Shown piece after piece: positions 1-8,051 of a DNA stretch of 33,069 nt. The DNA is from an uncultured Prevotella sp. GTDB taxonomy: Bacteria; Bacteroidota; Bacteroidia; Bacteroidales; Bacteroidaceae. The DNA lies in the NCBI GenBank assembly GCA_900319715.1, contig ONPM01000009.1, forward strand, positions 1 through 33,069, read 5' to 3'. The notes under the pieces were generated by a model that saw only the letters and a program-made list of their open reading frames with translations, did no database searches and had not been told where the DNA came from. Every line of letters starts with the position of its first letter. Positions within the stretch are counted from its first letter, which is position 1. The position numbers and the translations under genes are program-made.

Positions 1-149
1 GTCATCTTACCGGTGTTGTTTCGACCGCCGGTAGAGCGCTTACCGTAAACGAGAGACTTCTCTGGCACGGATGCAGTAATATCCTCGAACGTGCCAATAA
101 CCTTGTGTCTTTGACCCGGAGTAACGGGCTTTAATTTACGTACTGCCAT
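1..149 (-). CDS. rplB: 50S ribosomal protein L2 (uL2), N-terminal part only
   Basis: This is the beginning of L2, a large-subunit protein that binds 23S rRNA near the peptidyl transferase centre. Reading the minus strand from the ATG at 149 gives [19 protein letters not shown], then a segment with [18 protein letters not shown], typical of Bacteroidales L2. The gene runs off the left edge of the window, so only about 49 residues are visible. It starts 3 bases after the rplW stop, as expected in the S10 operon order rplC-rplD-rplW-rplB. Confidence 0.95.
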   Translation of the reverse strand, partial: MAVRKLKPVTPGQRHKVIGTFEDITASVPEKSLVYGKRSTGGRNNTGKM

Positions 150-152
150 TTT

Positions 153-500
153 TTATTGAATATTGCTATAAAAATCAATTACGTCGCCCTCCTTCAGAGT
201 GACGATTGCCTTCTTGAACGCATTCTTCTGACCCTTGATCAGGCCAGCCTTGGTATAGCGCGAAGAGCGCTTGCCTGCGTAACGGCATGTGTTCACATCG
301 AGGACTGTCACATTGTACAGGCTCTCGATCTCTTTCTTAATCTCCAACTTATTGGCCTCGGGCTTCACGATGAAACCGTACTTGGTCTCTGCCTTCTTGG
401 TACGCTCCTCGCCCTTCACCTTATAAGTTTTCTCTACAGAAGACTTGTCTGTAATCTTGGTCATCTTCTCAGTGACCAGGGGTTTGATGATAAATGCCAT
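153..500 (-). CDS. rplW: 50S ribosomal protein L23 (uL23)
   Basis: L23 lies at the polypeptide exit tunnel of the large subunit and binds 23S rRNA; it is also the docking point for trigger factor and SRP. The 115-residue product begins MAFIIKPLVTEKMTKIT and holds the family core 'YGFIVKPEANKLEIKKEIE' followed by 'YNVTVLDVNT'. It is longer than the roughly 95 to 100 residues common outside the phylum because of a charged insert at about residues 17 to 38, which is usual in Bacteroidetes. It lies 15 bases after rplD and 3 bases before rplB and is surely cotranscribed with them. Confidence 0.96.
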   Translation of the reverse strand: MAFIIKPLVTEKMTKITDKSSVEKTYKVKGEERTKKAETKYGFIVKPEANKLEIKKEIESLYNVTVLDVNTCRYAGKRSSRYTKAGLIKGQKNAFKKAIVTLKEGDVIDFYSNIQ

Positions 501-515
501 ATCTCTTGTCTCCTT

Positions 516-1145
516 TTACTTGTTTAAGATACCGTCGATCACCTCCAGCGACTTCTCCGAGATCACCAGCACGTCGGCATTCAGCACCTTGTAGGTGTTC
601 ACGCTCTGTGCCTCAACGACCTCTGTACCCTGCAGATTACGAGCCGACAGATATACGTTTGTGTTATCACCAGCCAGAACGAAGAGCGACTTCTTACCGT
701 CTACCTTCAGGTTCTTGGCAATGTTTACGAACTCCTTGGTCTTCGGAGCATCGAGTGTGAAGTCCTCTACCACGACGATAGCATTCTCCTGAGCCTTGTA
801 GGTCAGAGCCGACTTACGGGCCAACTGCTTCACCTTCTTGTTCAGTTTGAAACTGTAGTCACGGGGTGTGGGACCGAACACGCGGGCACCACCACGCAGC
901 AGCGGAGAGTTGATGTCACCATGACGGGCACCGCCGCCACCCTTCTGACGACCGAGTTTACGTGTAGAACCGGAGATCTCACTTCTCTCCTTCGACTTGG
1001 CATTACCCTGACGCTGGTTGGCCAGATACTGCTTCACATCCAGATAGATCACATGGTCATTAGGTTCAATGCCGTAGATAGCATCGTTCAGAGTCACCTT
1101 GCGTCCGGTCTCCTGACCTTTGATATTTAATACGCTAACTTCCAT
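516..1145 (-). CDS. rplD: 50S ribosomal protein L4 (uL4)
   Basis: L4 is an early-assembling 23S rRNA-binding protein whose loop lines the exit tunnel; in Escherichia coli it also represses the S10 operon. The 209-residue product has the diagnostic loop '[15 protein letters not shown]' near residues 63 to 77 and '[20 protein letters not shown]' after it, with the globular domain continuing to residue 209. One base separates it from the rplC stop, so translational coupling is likely. Whether L4 autoregulates in this phylum cannot be judged from sequence. Confidence 0.97.
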   Translation of the reverse strand: MEVSVLNIKGQETGRKVTLNDAIYGIEPNDHVIYLDVKQYLANQRQGNAKSKERSEISGSTRKLGRQKGGGGARHGDINSPLLRGGARVFGPTPRDYSFKLNKKVKQLARKSALTYKAQENAIVVVEDFTLDAPKTKEFVNIAKNLKVDGKKSLFVLAGDNTNVYLSARNLQGTEVVEAQSVNTYKVLNADVLVISEKSLEVIDGILNK

Positions 1146-1146
1146 C

Positions 1147-1731
1147 TTACTTGTTGATTAATACAGTTGAACCATTATAGCCAGCGCAACTTCCCTTCAC
1201 GAGAATCAGATTGTGCTCTGGAATTACCTTTAACACTTTGAGGTTCTGGGTTGTCACGCGGTCGCCACCCATCTGGCCACCCATGCGCATGCCCTTGAAC
1301 ACCTTGGCGGGATAAGAACAGGCACCGATAGAACCCGGCTTACGCAGACGGTCGTCCTGACCGTGTGTAGACTGGCCTACGCCGCCGAAACCGTGACGCT
1401 TCACAACGCCCTGGAATCCCTTACCTTTTGACGTGCCGACAACGTCAACGAACTCTGCTCCCTCGAAGATGTCGACAGTAACGGTGTCGCCGAGGTTGAG
1501 TTCCTCGTCAAACTTGAACTCGGCCAAGTGGGCCTTGGGTGTCGTGTTGGCTTTCTTGAAGATACCCATCATTGCCTTGGTGGTGTTCTTCTCCTTCTTC
1601 TCACCGAAAGCGAGTTGAACGGCCTTGTAACCGTCTGTCTCGACTGACTTCACCTGAGTGACAACACAAGGACCAGCTTCGATAACAGTGCACGGTACAT
1701 TCTTACCGTCGGCACTGAAAACGGATGTCAT
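1147..1731 (-). CDS. rplC: 50S ribosomal protein L3 (uL3), with an abnormal translation start
   Basis: L3 is an assembly initiator of the large subunit, with a long loop reaching the peptidyl transferase centre. The product from the ATG at 1731 begins [20 protein letters not shown] and contains '[20 protein letters not shown]' and '[20 protein letters not shown]', all typical. Bacteroidales L3 normally begins with about ten further residues (MPGLLGKKIG). Those codons are present in frame upstream (1732-1758, reading PGLIGRKIG), but the codon where the initiator Met belongs (1759-1761) reads TAG. The 1731 start is therefore only the first in-frame ATG, giving 194 residues against roughly 205. 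An out-of-frame ATG at 1767-1769 carries the better Shine-Dalgarno-like sequence. The gene is essential, so either it starts at an unusual codon or the sequence has a local error. It is followed by rplD after one base. Confidence 0.93.
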   Translation of the reverse strand: MTSVFSADGKNVPCTVIEAGPCVVTQVKSVETDGYKAVQLAFGEKKEKNTTKAMMGIFKKANTTPKAHLAEFKFDEELNLGDTVTVDIFEGAEFVDVVGTSKGKGFQGVVKRHGFGGVGQSTHGQDDRLRKPGSIGACSYPAKVFKGMRMGGQMGGDRVTTQNLKVLKVIPEHNLILVKGSCAGYNGSTVLINK

Positions 1732-1748
1732 TCCGATTTTTCTTCCAA

Positions 1749-1823
1749 TTAATCCTGGCTAAGTGTCATCTTTGCCCTCCGAGGCACACAAACCCACTTA
1801 AAAAGGAACCTCAACCGCTTCAT
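1749..1823 (-). CDS. Possible short basic leader peptide upstream of rplC (speculative)
   Basis: Starting from ATG at 1821-1823 the minus strand encodes 24 residues, [20 protein letters not shown] then LSQD, ending in TAA at 1749-1751. The stop lies inside the DNA that encodes the L3 N-terminus in another frame. An internal ATG (1767-1769) has a GGAGGG sequence at Shine-Dalgarno distance. This could be a regulatory leader peptide coupled to rplC, or the remains of an rplC start that has been moved out of frame. It has no family support and may be chance. Confidence 0.2.
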   Translation of the reverse strand: MKRLRFLFKWVCVPRRAKMTLSQD

Positions 1824-1897
1824 TCTTGAAGGCTAAGTTGCTCTTTATCAGGGTATTGATGGCTCTCAGACCAGCGCAATACGCACTTTAGCGGCTG

Positions 1898-1928
1898 CAA
1901 AGGTACATATTATATGCGACATACGCAA
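1898..1928 (-). promoter_or_regulatory. Candidate promoter for rplC and the downstream S10 genes
   Basis: On the minus strand there is TACCTTTG (1898-1905), a match to the Bacteroidetes -7 consensus TAnnTTTG, with a TTG at 1926-1928 after a 20-base spacer, fitting the -33 element. Transcription would start near 1890. It lies between the PUL and rplC, where a promoter is needed if the PUL has cut the S10 operon. Confidence 0.6.
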
Positions 1929-2028
1929 GATTTTCTATCTAACCAACTAAATATTTAAGCTTTTTTATACTTTCAGGTATCTTTTATCATTGCAATCCTT
2001 GCCACTTACCACAGTCATTGTTTCATTT

Positions 2029-5000
2029 TCAGAATATCATCTTCTTCGTCTTGCCGTCGGTGCTACGGAGGATGAGGATCTGACCTTTGCGAGGCGACTG
2101 GACTTTGCGGCCTTGCAAGTCATAGATACCTGTGGTCTGTGCTCCTCCAACCGTCATTTGGCGGATGCCACTTGCAGTATCCGTGATGATCTTGCACTCC
2201 AGCAGCAGGAACTCATGGAAGCCGCCAAAGGTGGACTCGTCGGTGAAACGGATGACGAAGTTACCCTTCTCCGTAACAATAAACGGCAGCTCACGACGCT
2301 CGGCTGAACTCACATCACCCCGCTCACCTTTCACGTTAGGAGCAGCCTGCTGGACTTGTGAAGTGACAACTGCACGGCCTGCTGCATCGAGCAACTCCAC
2401 CTTATACTGAGGATCCTCTTTCCAGGCGGCCATCACATAGACGAGCTTGTAACAGCCTGGCTCCAGGGTCAGCGGACTGTTGGTCTGACTGCCGGTCTCA
2501 GTCTTCCCATTACGCCAATAGAGCGCACTGCCCTGACAGCCCTGGAATCCGACAAAGGTACGGGATCCCAGCGAATAGGTGTTGGGATACTGATGGACGT
2601 CATCATTCTCCTGAACACAAAGCCAGCCCTTCGGCATTGCCCCTTCGGCCACATTCGTTAAATCGAGTTTAAAGACGGTTTCCTTCTCCTCGTCGATGAC
2701 CGACTTCTTTTCAAAAACAGGCAGGATGACCGCATTATCGTCAGTCATCACAAAGGTCACCACATCGGCATCGGGATCGAAGGTGATGGTCTTCTCCATC
2801 GTGAAATAGACAGAGTTTATCACACGCAGTTCTGTCAGCACATAGCCCTCATCGGGATTAACTGTCAGCGTGACGGTCTCACCCTCTGCCGCCTCCTCAA
2901 CGTCAGAGACGACACTGCCATGCTCGGTCTCACGGACGCAGACCAGGAACTTCTCGGCCTCCGCTTCGGCAGGCGTGTAGATAATCTGGTCGATGTACAT
3001 ACCGATACCGTCAGTATTATTTAGGCGGAGGTCGTTGGAGCCCTCGTTCAGATGAGCCGTGAAGGTGGACTTCAGCCAGTTGTTCTTGCCGGCTTCCTCG
3101 ATGTCGATGGACTGCGTTTCACCATTGACGACAACCTCCATCTTACCGGCTTTCGTCGTCTGGCTGTAACGTACGGCAATGATATAATCGCCAGCCTTAT
3201 CCAGCGTCAACTGATGGCGCAGCGAACCGTTTTTGCTGGTACTGAAGGAGACATAGCCCAAGGCAGCAAAATCATTCACGTCATCGGGCACCTTGCCGTT
3301 GGTGGTGAAGCAGATACCGGAGACACTCTTATAATCCATATTCTCAGCCTCGATGACGATGGGCAGATGGCTCTCGGCAGGCTGTTGGGGAATAGCCAAC
3401 GGCTGTGCGACACTGACAGCAGGGCGGCTATTGATGCCGGCACACTGGATCGTGACATCGACAGGCCCCAAATGATTTACGCTCAGCGTATAGACACCAT
3501 TCGCGGCATCCCACGCCTCCGTAGGTTCGGCCGTCGCTGACTCACGCAGCGTCAATGTGTAGCTTGGAACAGACGTAACACCCTTGACGGTGATGACATC
3601 CACGACCGTCGTCGTAGTATCCGTACGGAAATTGTTCAGATAGAAGTCAATGTGGTCGTTGTACTCACGGACGACACCACTCGACAGCTTGCCGTAGTTC
3701 AGAATGAGCGAGTCGCAGGTGTTATATGCCAGAGGGATGCGCCCTTCGGCTGTTGTCTTCTTATTCAGATAGGAATACGGGGTGTAGGTTATCAACTGGT
3801 TCCCCATGCGAGCCACAAAGAGGTCGCCCGTCGACACCTCGGGATACTGCTCGTTGAACTCGTCAACCTTCTTCTGCAGGTTACTCCACTGCTGAGTGCG
3901 CTTCGACTTCTGCACCTGCACGGGAATGCTCTTTGCCAGATCATCGTAGAGCTCGAGCGTAACGGGAATGGTGGCATAGCGGCCTGTCTTCTTGAAATAG
4001 CAGTAGTTTTCCATCCACTGACCATTACCCTTGTTCATCGGATCGTCCTGCTTGTAAAGTTTGTCGTAGAGGTTGCCCCAAGCGGCATACTTATCTTCAT
4101 CACTGCCTGTATTCACGTCGTTGACCACGACGATCTTCGTGCGGTCTACGACTTCCTTCCGTGTGGGAATGCGCAGGGTGCCATCAATGACCTTACGGAA
4201 CATATCCGTCCAAATGGCCTTGAAATGGGGAGCTGGTGCCCAATTGCGGCGGCTATAGCCATCAACGATTTTCGAGTTGGTCTCTGTGAAGCCCTCACCG
4301 CCCTGTGTCCACGTCAGTTCAGGACCGTCCCAGACGGCACCGCCGTTGATGCCCGTCTGTTCCATCACCGTACCGATGCCTGCAGCACCAGGATACTTGC
4401 ACTTACCTTCGCCCTTCAGGTCACTCATGGCGCCCTCCCATCCGCAATAGTCGTAGCGGACGCCATAGTTCTTGGCCAACCCGGAGATGAACGGAGCGAT
4501 GGTCACACTCTCATTGTTGTAGAAGCAGCTCGACGTGGTGTATTTATATAGCCAGAGGATACTCTCGGGATACTTCTTACAAGCTTCGAGCAGCTTCGGC
4601 TCGCGCTTCATCTCACCGATGGGGTTCAGCGGATGACTCCAGATGTTGCCACAGAAGCTCACCGTCAGGAAACCACCATACTTGTGGGACATCTCGACCA
4701 GATTGGCAAACAAGGCCCAGCGAGACGACTGTCTAGATGAACTCTTGTCGCCTGGCTCGTCGAAGCCCCAGAACTGCTCGGCATAGTTCCAGCCTAAGAA
4801 ATTAGGATAGCGTTTGAAGAAATATTCAAACGTCTCCAGGTCGCTGTCCTGTATATGCGTATGACCGCCACTGGCCGGCTGGCAGGTAAACCACACGCCG
4901 TTCTTCTGGCACACAGAGCCCCACGACTTGTAGGTTCGCACGGCCGAGCGAGGTCTGGTATAGATATTCTTTTCCTTATCGTACGCACACGACATAGAGA

Positions 5001-5226
5001 GGTTCATACACACATAGGGCCTGACATCCTCGGGTATCAGGTCGATAATCTTCTGCGGATCAGCAGCAAACCATACGTCAACGTGGATCAGCCACAAAGG
5101 ATGTTCATTGTCTATAGGACGGCGCTGCTGGGCAGACGCATTACTTAACTGATGGCTTTCGGAAACCTGTGCCATCGCCTCCAAGGTCGCGAATACCATC
5201 AGGAGACCAATCATCATTCTTTTCAT
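2029..5226 (-). CDS. Large modular GH98 glycoside hydrolase, probable endo-xylanase
   Basis: This 1065-residue secreted protein begins with a signal peptide ending AMA|Q near residue 19. Residues about 40 to 350 match the GH98 catalytic module, with acidic active-site candidates in 'GWNYAEQFWGFDEPG' (145-159), 'YDYCGWEG' (258-265) and 'GGAVWDGPELTW' (295-306); about 350 to 600 looks like the GH98 C-terminal module. Then come a CBM6/CBM35-like beta-sandwich (about 608-760, starting 'IVIEAENMDYKSV'), a small repeat domain ('ETEHGSVVSD', about 765-840), another jelly-roll-like domain (about 845-1010) and a tail 'GIYDLQGRKVQSPRKGQ' like Bacteroidetes secretion/anchoring tails. GH98 was first known for blood-group endo-beta-galactosidases, but an endo-xylanase is known from a Bacteroides ovatus xylan PUL that also carries GH115. 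The adjacent GH115 favours xylan here. It follows GH115 by 93 bases with no clear promoter between, so the two are probably cotranscribed. Confidence 0.85.
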   Translation of the reverse strand: MKRMMIGLLMVFATLEAMAQVSESHQLSNASAQQRRPIDNEHPLWLIHVDVWFAADPQKIIDLIPEDVRPYVCMNLSMSCAYDKEKNIYTRPRSAVRTYKSWGSVCQKNGVWFTCQPASGGHTHIQDSDLETFEYFFKRYPNFLGWNYAEQFWGFDEPGDKSSSRQSSRWALFANLVEMSHKYGGFLTVSFCGNIWSHPLNPIGEMKREPKLLEACKKYPESILWLYKYTTSSCFYNNESVTIAPFISGLAKNYGVRYDYCGWEGAMSDLKGEGKCKYPGAAGIGTVMEQTGINGGAVWDGPELTWTQGGEGFTETNSKIVDGYSRRNWAPAPHFKAIWTDMFRKVIDGTLRIPTRKEVVDRTKIVVVNDVNTGSDEDKYAAWGNLYDKLYKQDDPMNKGNGQWMENYCYFKKTGRYATIPVTLELYDDLAKSIPVQVQKSKRTQQWSNLQKKVDEFNEQYPEVSTGDLFVARMGNQLITYTPYSYLNKKTTAEGRIPLAYNTCDSLILNYGKLSSGVVREYNDHIDFYLNNFRTDTTTTVVDVITVKGVTSVPSYTLTLRESATAEPTEAWDAANGVYTLSVNHLGPVDVTIQCAGINSRPAVSVAQPLAIPQQPAESHLPIVIEAENMDYKSVSGICFTTNGKVPDDVNDFAALGYVSFSTSKNGSLRHQLTLDKAGDYIIAVRYSQTTKAGKMEVVVNGETQSIDIEEAGKNNWLKSTFTAHLNEGSNDLRLNNTDGIGMYIDQIIYTPAEAEAEKFLVCVRETEHGSVVSDVEEAAEGETVTLTVNPDEGYVLTELRVINSVYFTMEKTITFDPDADVVTFVMTDDNAVILPVFEKKSVIDEEKETVFKLDLTNVAEGAMPKGWLCVQENDDVHQYPNTYSLGSRTFVGFQGCQGSALYWRNGKTETGSQTNSPLTLEPGCYKLVYVMAAWKEDPQYKVELLDAAGRAVVTSQVQQAAPNVKGERGDVSSAERRELPFIVTEKGNFVIRFTDESTFGGFHEFLLLECKIITDTASGIRQMTVGGAQTTGIYDLQGRKVQSPRKGQILILRSTDGKTKKMIF

Positions 5227-5264
5227 ATTTTTCCTGTTCTGTTAAATATATTACGGCTACAATT

Positions 5265-5279
5265 TTACCCTTGGGGTAA
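5265..5279 (-). repeat. Small hairpin between GH115 and GH98 genes
   Basis: TTACCC and GGGTAA form a 6-base-pair stem with a 3-base loop in the 93-base gap. No U-run follows it and no TAnnTTTG box was found, so it may affect processing or mRNA stability rather than terminate. It is small enough to be chance. Confidence 0.3.
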
Positions 5280-5319
5280 GTTTCCTTACAACCTTACAGA
5301 AGCTTATATCGCATACTTC

Positions 5320-7740
5320 CTAATTGCCGGGACCGAGATAAGATGGTTGCAGACCGCCCCAGTCGATGATGACCTTCTGGAGCATCTGCCCTGGGTCGAG
5401 GGCTTGGAAGGTTACGGTATGGGAGCGTTTGCTCCTATCGACAGCAAAGCGCAGACGGCAGGGAGCGCCGTTTCGCATGACCTGATCCTTCCAATTACGA
5501 TCATACTCCTTGAACTTATTCTCAAACGTCTGCGGCTGACTTCCGTCAACAGTCACGCTCACACAGTTGCTCGTTCCAGCATAGAGCGGCCAGAAAGGAA
5601 CCGTGTAAAAGAACACGTCAACGCTGTCAACGTCGACAGCATCAAAGCCATAGGTGGCAGAACCTAACTGCATCACCAGCCAATCGTAGCCAAGACCTCT
5701 GACGAGCCTCGCGTCGTCCGACTTTGAAGCAAACTGAGTGAGGTTGAGAACCTGGCAGCCCTGTAGTGGCTCATCCACAGGCAGCAAATCGACAGGCGTC
5801 ATTCCCGCCCCCTCGGAAAAAGCGACATCCGGCATCTTCTGGTAGAGGGCACACCAGCCTGGAGCCAGAGCCATCATACCACGCCACTTGCCGTCGAGCA
5901 GACTGTTGTAACGACGATTGAGCGTATTGATGCTGTCGTAGGCGATCTGCGACTGGTGTGCAGCCCAGTTGGCCTCTGCCCTACGCCCTTGGACGAGAAG
6001 TTCGTGATTCAGCTGTGCCATGAGGAACTTGCGATTCATCTGATAGGCGGCCTGCATGGGGAACTGCACCATCTCGAACCATGCCGCACTGCCATCTGAC
6101 AGTCTTTCCGCCTCGTCACTGATATGGCGGTAGTCTGCCAAACGGTGCTGGGCCTCACCATAGTTCTGGAAAGAATACTCTGTGGGTTTCAAACCTGTGT
6201 GAGCCTCATCGTCCCATTCGAACTCCCAACCCATGAATTCAGGCTTGCGACTCCAGGCCAAACGATAGTAAGTGTCGAGGAGACTTTGAACTTTATGATT
6301 ACATAAGAAAAGGCGGGTGAGGAGGTTGGCCTGATAGCGGTTGACGGTGTCGAAGTCAAAGGCATGGATATTCCAGGCCATGTCCATGAATGTCTGGATG
6401 CCAAGTTCCATCGGCTTGATATCTCCCACATTGAGCAGCCAATAACGGTCTGCCCCACAATCATAAGCTTTTTTCAACTCTTCGTACATCAGCACCGGCG
6501 GCGTTGTGTTGAGCCACAGATAGTCATGTGGAGCACCAAGATAGCTCAAGTGGTAATAGACGCCTGCCCTACCCTTGCGCTGTTGTTCTTCGGGATTCGA
6601 CACACGCTTCATATAGCCGTAGTTGTCATCAACCCACACCAGGGTGATGTCGTCAGGCACTTGCAGGCCGTTCTCATAAATATCCATAGTCTCCTTATAG
6701 GGCACGAAGATCTGCGGAATCTCCGACGCTTGTCTGCCTATATGTTTCTCTAACAGCTGACGCTGGTCGTCGATGACCTTCGTGATGAGCGGTACACGCT
6801 CTTCCAAGGGCAGGTTGCCTTGCAGCCCGGCATCATGCAGTCCTCGCATGGCGGTGGTATAGATATTCTCGTATTTGGAGGCCGCCGAAAGACGATCGTC
6901 CCACTTCTGCAAGATGGTCTCACGGTTGGTCTTATAATTCCAGTCTCCATCACGCAACTGATCCCACTCCGTCGAAGCAGCATTGTTTAGCAACAAAGGT
7001 TCACAGTGCGAGGTCGTTATAATGATACCAAACGAATCGCAGACCACCTTACTCTGTGGATGAGAATAGAATGCACCTGTACACGAATGCATGGCCGGTG
7101 CCAACATATTTGCCTTGAGACGGAGTAGCAGCTCACAGACACGGGCGTAGGTCTTGGGACCGATGTCGCCCAGCTCACGCTCATAATTTGACGCAGCCCA
7201 GGGCTTCAGTCCCCAGTCCTCATCATTGATGAAGATGCCACGATACCTGACCGTCGGCTCACCCGAGGCATAGTAGTCGCAGTCGATAGTGGCCTGCGGA
7301 TTCTGCCTGACAGGCACGTCAGCCCACCAATACCAAGGCGTGACACCGATTCGTTGCGACACTTCATAGATGCCATAAATGGTACCGCGCTTGTCGCTGC
7401 CGGCAATCACCAAACGGGGCTCAGGTTCGTTGGTCACAGTAATGACATAACTCTCCCATTTGCCCATAAGGTCCTGTTCCTTCAGCAGTCCTTTTGCAAT
7501 GAGCTTTTCAATGGTCTTACTGCCGTAGGTACCTACGACGATTTGACCACCCTCATTCCTTACGCCATCTTTACCTGCACCCGTCACTCTCTCAATGTCA
7601 ATACGGAGATCATTGATAGCACGGAGCACTTGCTTAGGTTCCTCCTGGGAATAACTGACAGTAGCATTACGCACCTTGAAACTTCGCCCCTGCACACAGA
7701 GAGGAACGACTATCAGCAATAGCAGCAATTTCTTCATCAT
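5320..7740 (-). CDS. GH115 xylan alpha-1,2-glucuronidase
   Basis: GH115 enzymes remove glucuronic acid or 4-O-methylglucuronic acid from internal and terminal xylose units of xylan. This 806-residue protein has an N-terminal hydrophobic signal (residues 1-18) with no good lipobox, suggesting a periplasmic or soluble secreted enzyme. Family hallmarks are 'YGIYEVSQRIGVTPWYWWAD' (about 123-142), 'YRGIFINDEDWGLKPWA' (about 168-184), 'NMLAPAMHSC' (about 211-220), 'TTSHCEPLLLNN' (about 242-253), 'WVDDNYGYMKR' (about 370-380) and the closing 'IDWGGLQPSYLGP'. Length and both ends are normal. It has its own strong promoter candidate and leader hairpin and is followed by the GH98 gene. The start may be either of the two consecutive ATG codons at 7740 and 7737. 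Confidence 0.93.
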   Translation of the reverse strand: MMKKLLLLLIVVPLCVQGRSFKVRNATVSYSQEEPKQVLRAINDLRIDIERVTGAGKDGVRNEGGQIVVGTYGSKTIEKLIAKGLLKEQDLMGKWESYVITVTNEPEPRLVIAGSDKRGTIYGIYEVSQRIGVTPWYWWADVPVRQNPQATIDCDYYASGEPTVRYRGIFINDEDWGLKPWAASNYERELGDIGPKTYARVCELLLRLKANMLAPAMHSCTGAFYSHPQSKVVCDSFGIIITTSHCEPLLLNNAASTEWDQLRDGDWNYKTNRETILQKWDDRLSAASKYENIYTTAMRGLHDAGLQGNLPLEERVPLITKVIDDQRQLLEKHIGRQASEIPQIFVPYKETMDIYENGLQVPDDITLVWVDDNYGYMKRVSNPEEQQRKGRAGVYYHLSYLGAPHDYLWLNTTPPVLMYEELKKAYDCGADRYWLLNVGDIKPMELGIQTFMDMAWNIHAFDFDTVNRYQANLLTRLFLCNHKVQSLLDTYYRLAWSRKPEFMGWEFEWDDEAHTGLKPTEYSFQNYGEAQHRLADYRHISDEAERLSDGSAAWFEMVQFPMQAAYQMNRKFLMAQLNHELLVQGRRAEANWAAHQSQIAYDSINTLNRRYNSLLDGKWRGMMALAPGWCALYQKMPDVAFSEGAGMTPVDLLPVDEPLQGCQVLNLTQFASKSDDARLVRGLGYDWLVMQLGSATYGFDAVDVDSVDVFFYTVPFWPLYAGTSNCVSVTVDGSQPQTFENKFKEYDRNWKDQVMRNGAPCRLRFAVDRSKRSHTVTFQALDPGQMLQKVIIDWGGLQPSYLGPGN

Positions 7741-7777
7741 ATATAAAATTCCTTGTTAGACTGATTTGGTTTTTAGA

Positions 7778-7807
7778 AAAGCCCAGACTTACACAAGTCC
7801 AGGCTTT
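7778..7807 (-). promoter_or_regulatory. Hairpin in the GH115 mRNA leader
   Basis: Arms of 13 bases (7778-7790 and 7795-7807) around a 4-base loop pair throughout if two G-U pairs are allowed; the RNA stem begins AAAGCCUGGACUU. It lies inside the predicted GH115 leader, between the start near 7844 and the ATG. It is followed by UCUAAAAACC rather than a long U-run, so it may act as an attenuator or stabiliser. The role is inference. Confidence 0.45.
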
Positions 7808-7850
7808 CTTAACTAACTATATTCACTATCCATATGAAAAAACTACGGTG

Positions 7851-7882
7851 CAAAGGTACGAATGTTTTTCAATTATGCCAAA
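7851..7882 (-). promoter_or_regulatory. Promoter for GH115-GH98
   Basis: The minus strand reads TTTG (7879-7882), a 20-base spacer, then TACCTTTG (7851-7858). Both elements and the spacing match the Bacteroidetes -33/-7 consensus. The predicted start near 7844 gives a leader of about 100 bases for GH115. It indicates that the two enzymes can be expressed apart from the SusC/D operon. Confidence 0.75.
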
Positions 7883-7980
7883 GAATTTTGTTTCATGTCA
7901 TAATGGGAAATGTCACAACCCGCAAATAATGAGCAATCTGAAACATTTCTGACATCTGCATGAAACATTGAAGCATTTAC

Positions 7981-8011
7981 AAAAAAGAGGGCGTGCTCAA
8001 AATGCACCCCC
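7981..8011 (-). terminator. Intrinsic terminator after the small secreted protein gene
   Basis: On the minus strand GGGGGTGC (8004-8011) pairs with GCACGCCC (7989-7996), one mismatch, 7-base loop, followed within two bases by a T6 run (7981-7986). It lies about 40 bases after the stop at 8052. Confidence 0.65.
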
Positions 8012-8051
8012 CCCCTTCGGAATTAATCATCTACTCTATTTTCAAAGCCGT

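Larger units (their letters stand above)
1732..2028 (-). other. Spacer upstream of rplC: promoter and about 160-base leader
   Basis: This spacer separates the GH98 gene from rplC. It holds a Bacteroidetes-type promoter candidate (1898-1928) and, if that is used, a leader of about 160 bases. The leader contains a possible 24-codon basic peptide (1749-1823), a GGAGGG run at about 1776-1781 facing the ATG at 1767-1769, and the in-frame but startless codons of the L3 N-terminus (1732-1758). Bases about 1940 to 2028 are AT-rich; I see no gene in them and no convincing terminator for the GH98 gene. Confidence 0.6.
7741..8051 (-). other. Spacer between small secreted protein gene and GH115
   Basis: This 311-base spacer contains no gene. 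In transcription order it holds a terminator-like hairpin with a T6 run (7981-8011), a well-formed promoter (7851-7882) and a leader hairpin (7778-7807) just upstream of GH115. A C9 run on the plus strand (8007-8015) overlaps the terminator stem. Confidence 0.7.

Noticed and set aside
1811-1884. Coding fragment in the rplC leader reading like LRAINTLIKSNLAF
   Set aside because: It has no start codon, is short and is closed by TAA at both ends; probably chance.
3652-4551. 299-residue plus-strand frame
   Set aside because: Antisense of the GH98 gene, whose catalytic motifs are clear on the minus strand.
2029-5226. Blood-group endo-beta-galactosidase
   Set aside because: Possible by family alone, but the adjacent GH115 and xus-type operon point to xylan; kept only as a minor alternative.
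8007-8015. C9 homopolymer as a phase-variation switch
   Set aside because: It lies outside any gene and outside the promoter, in the terminator stem of the small secreted protein gene.
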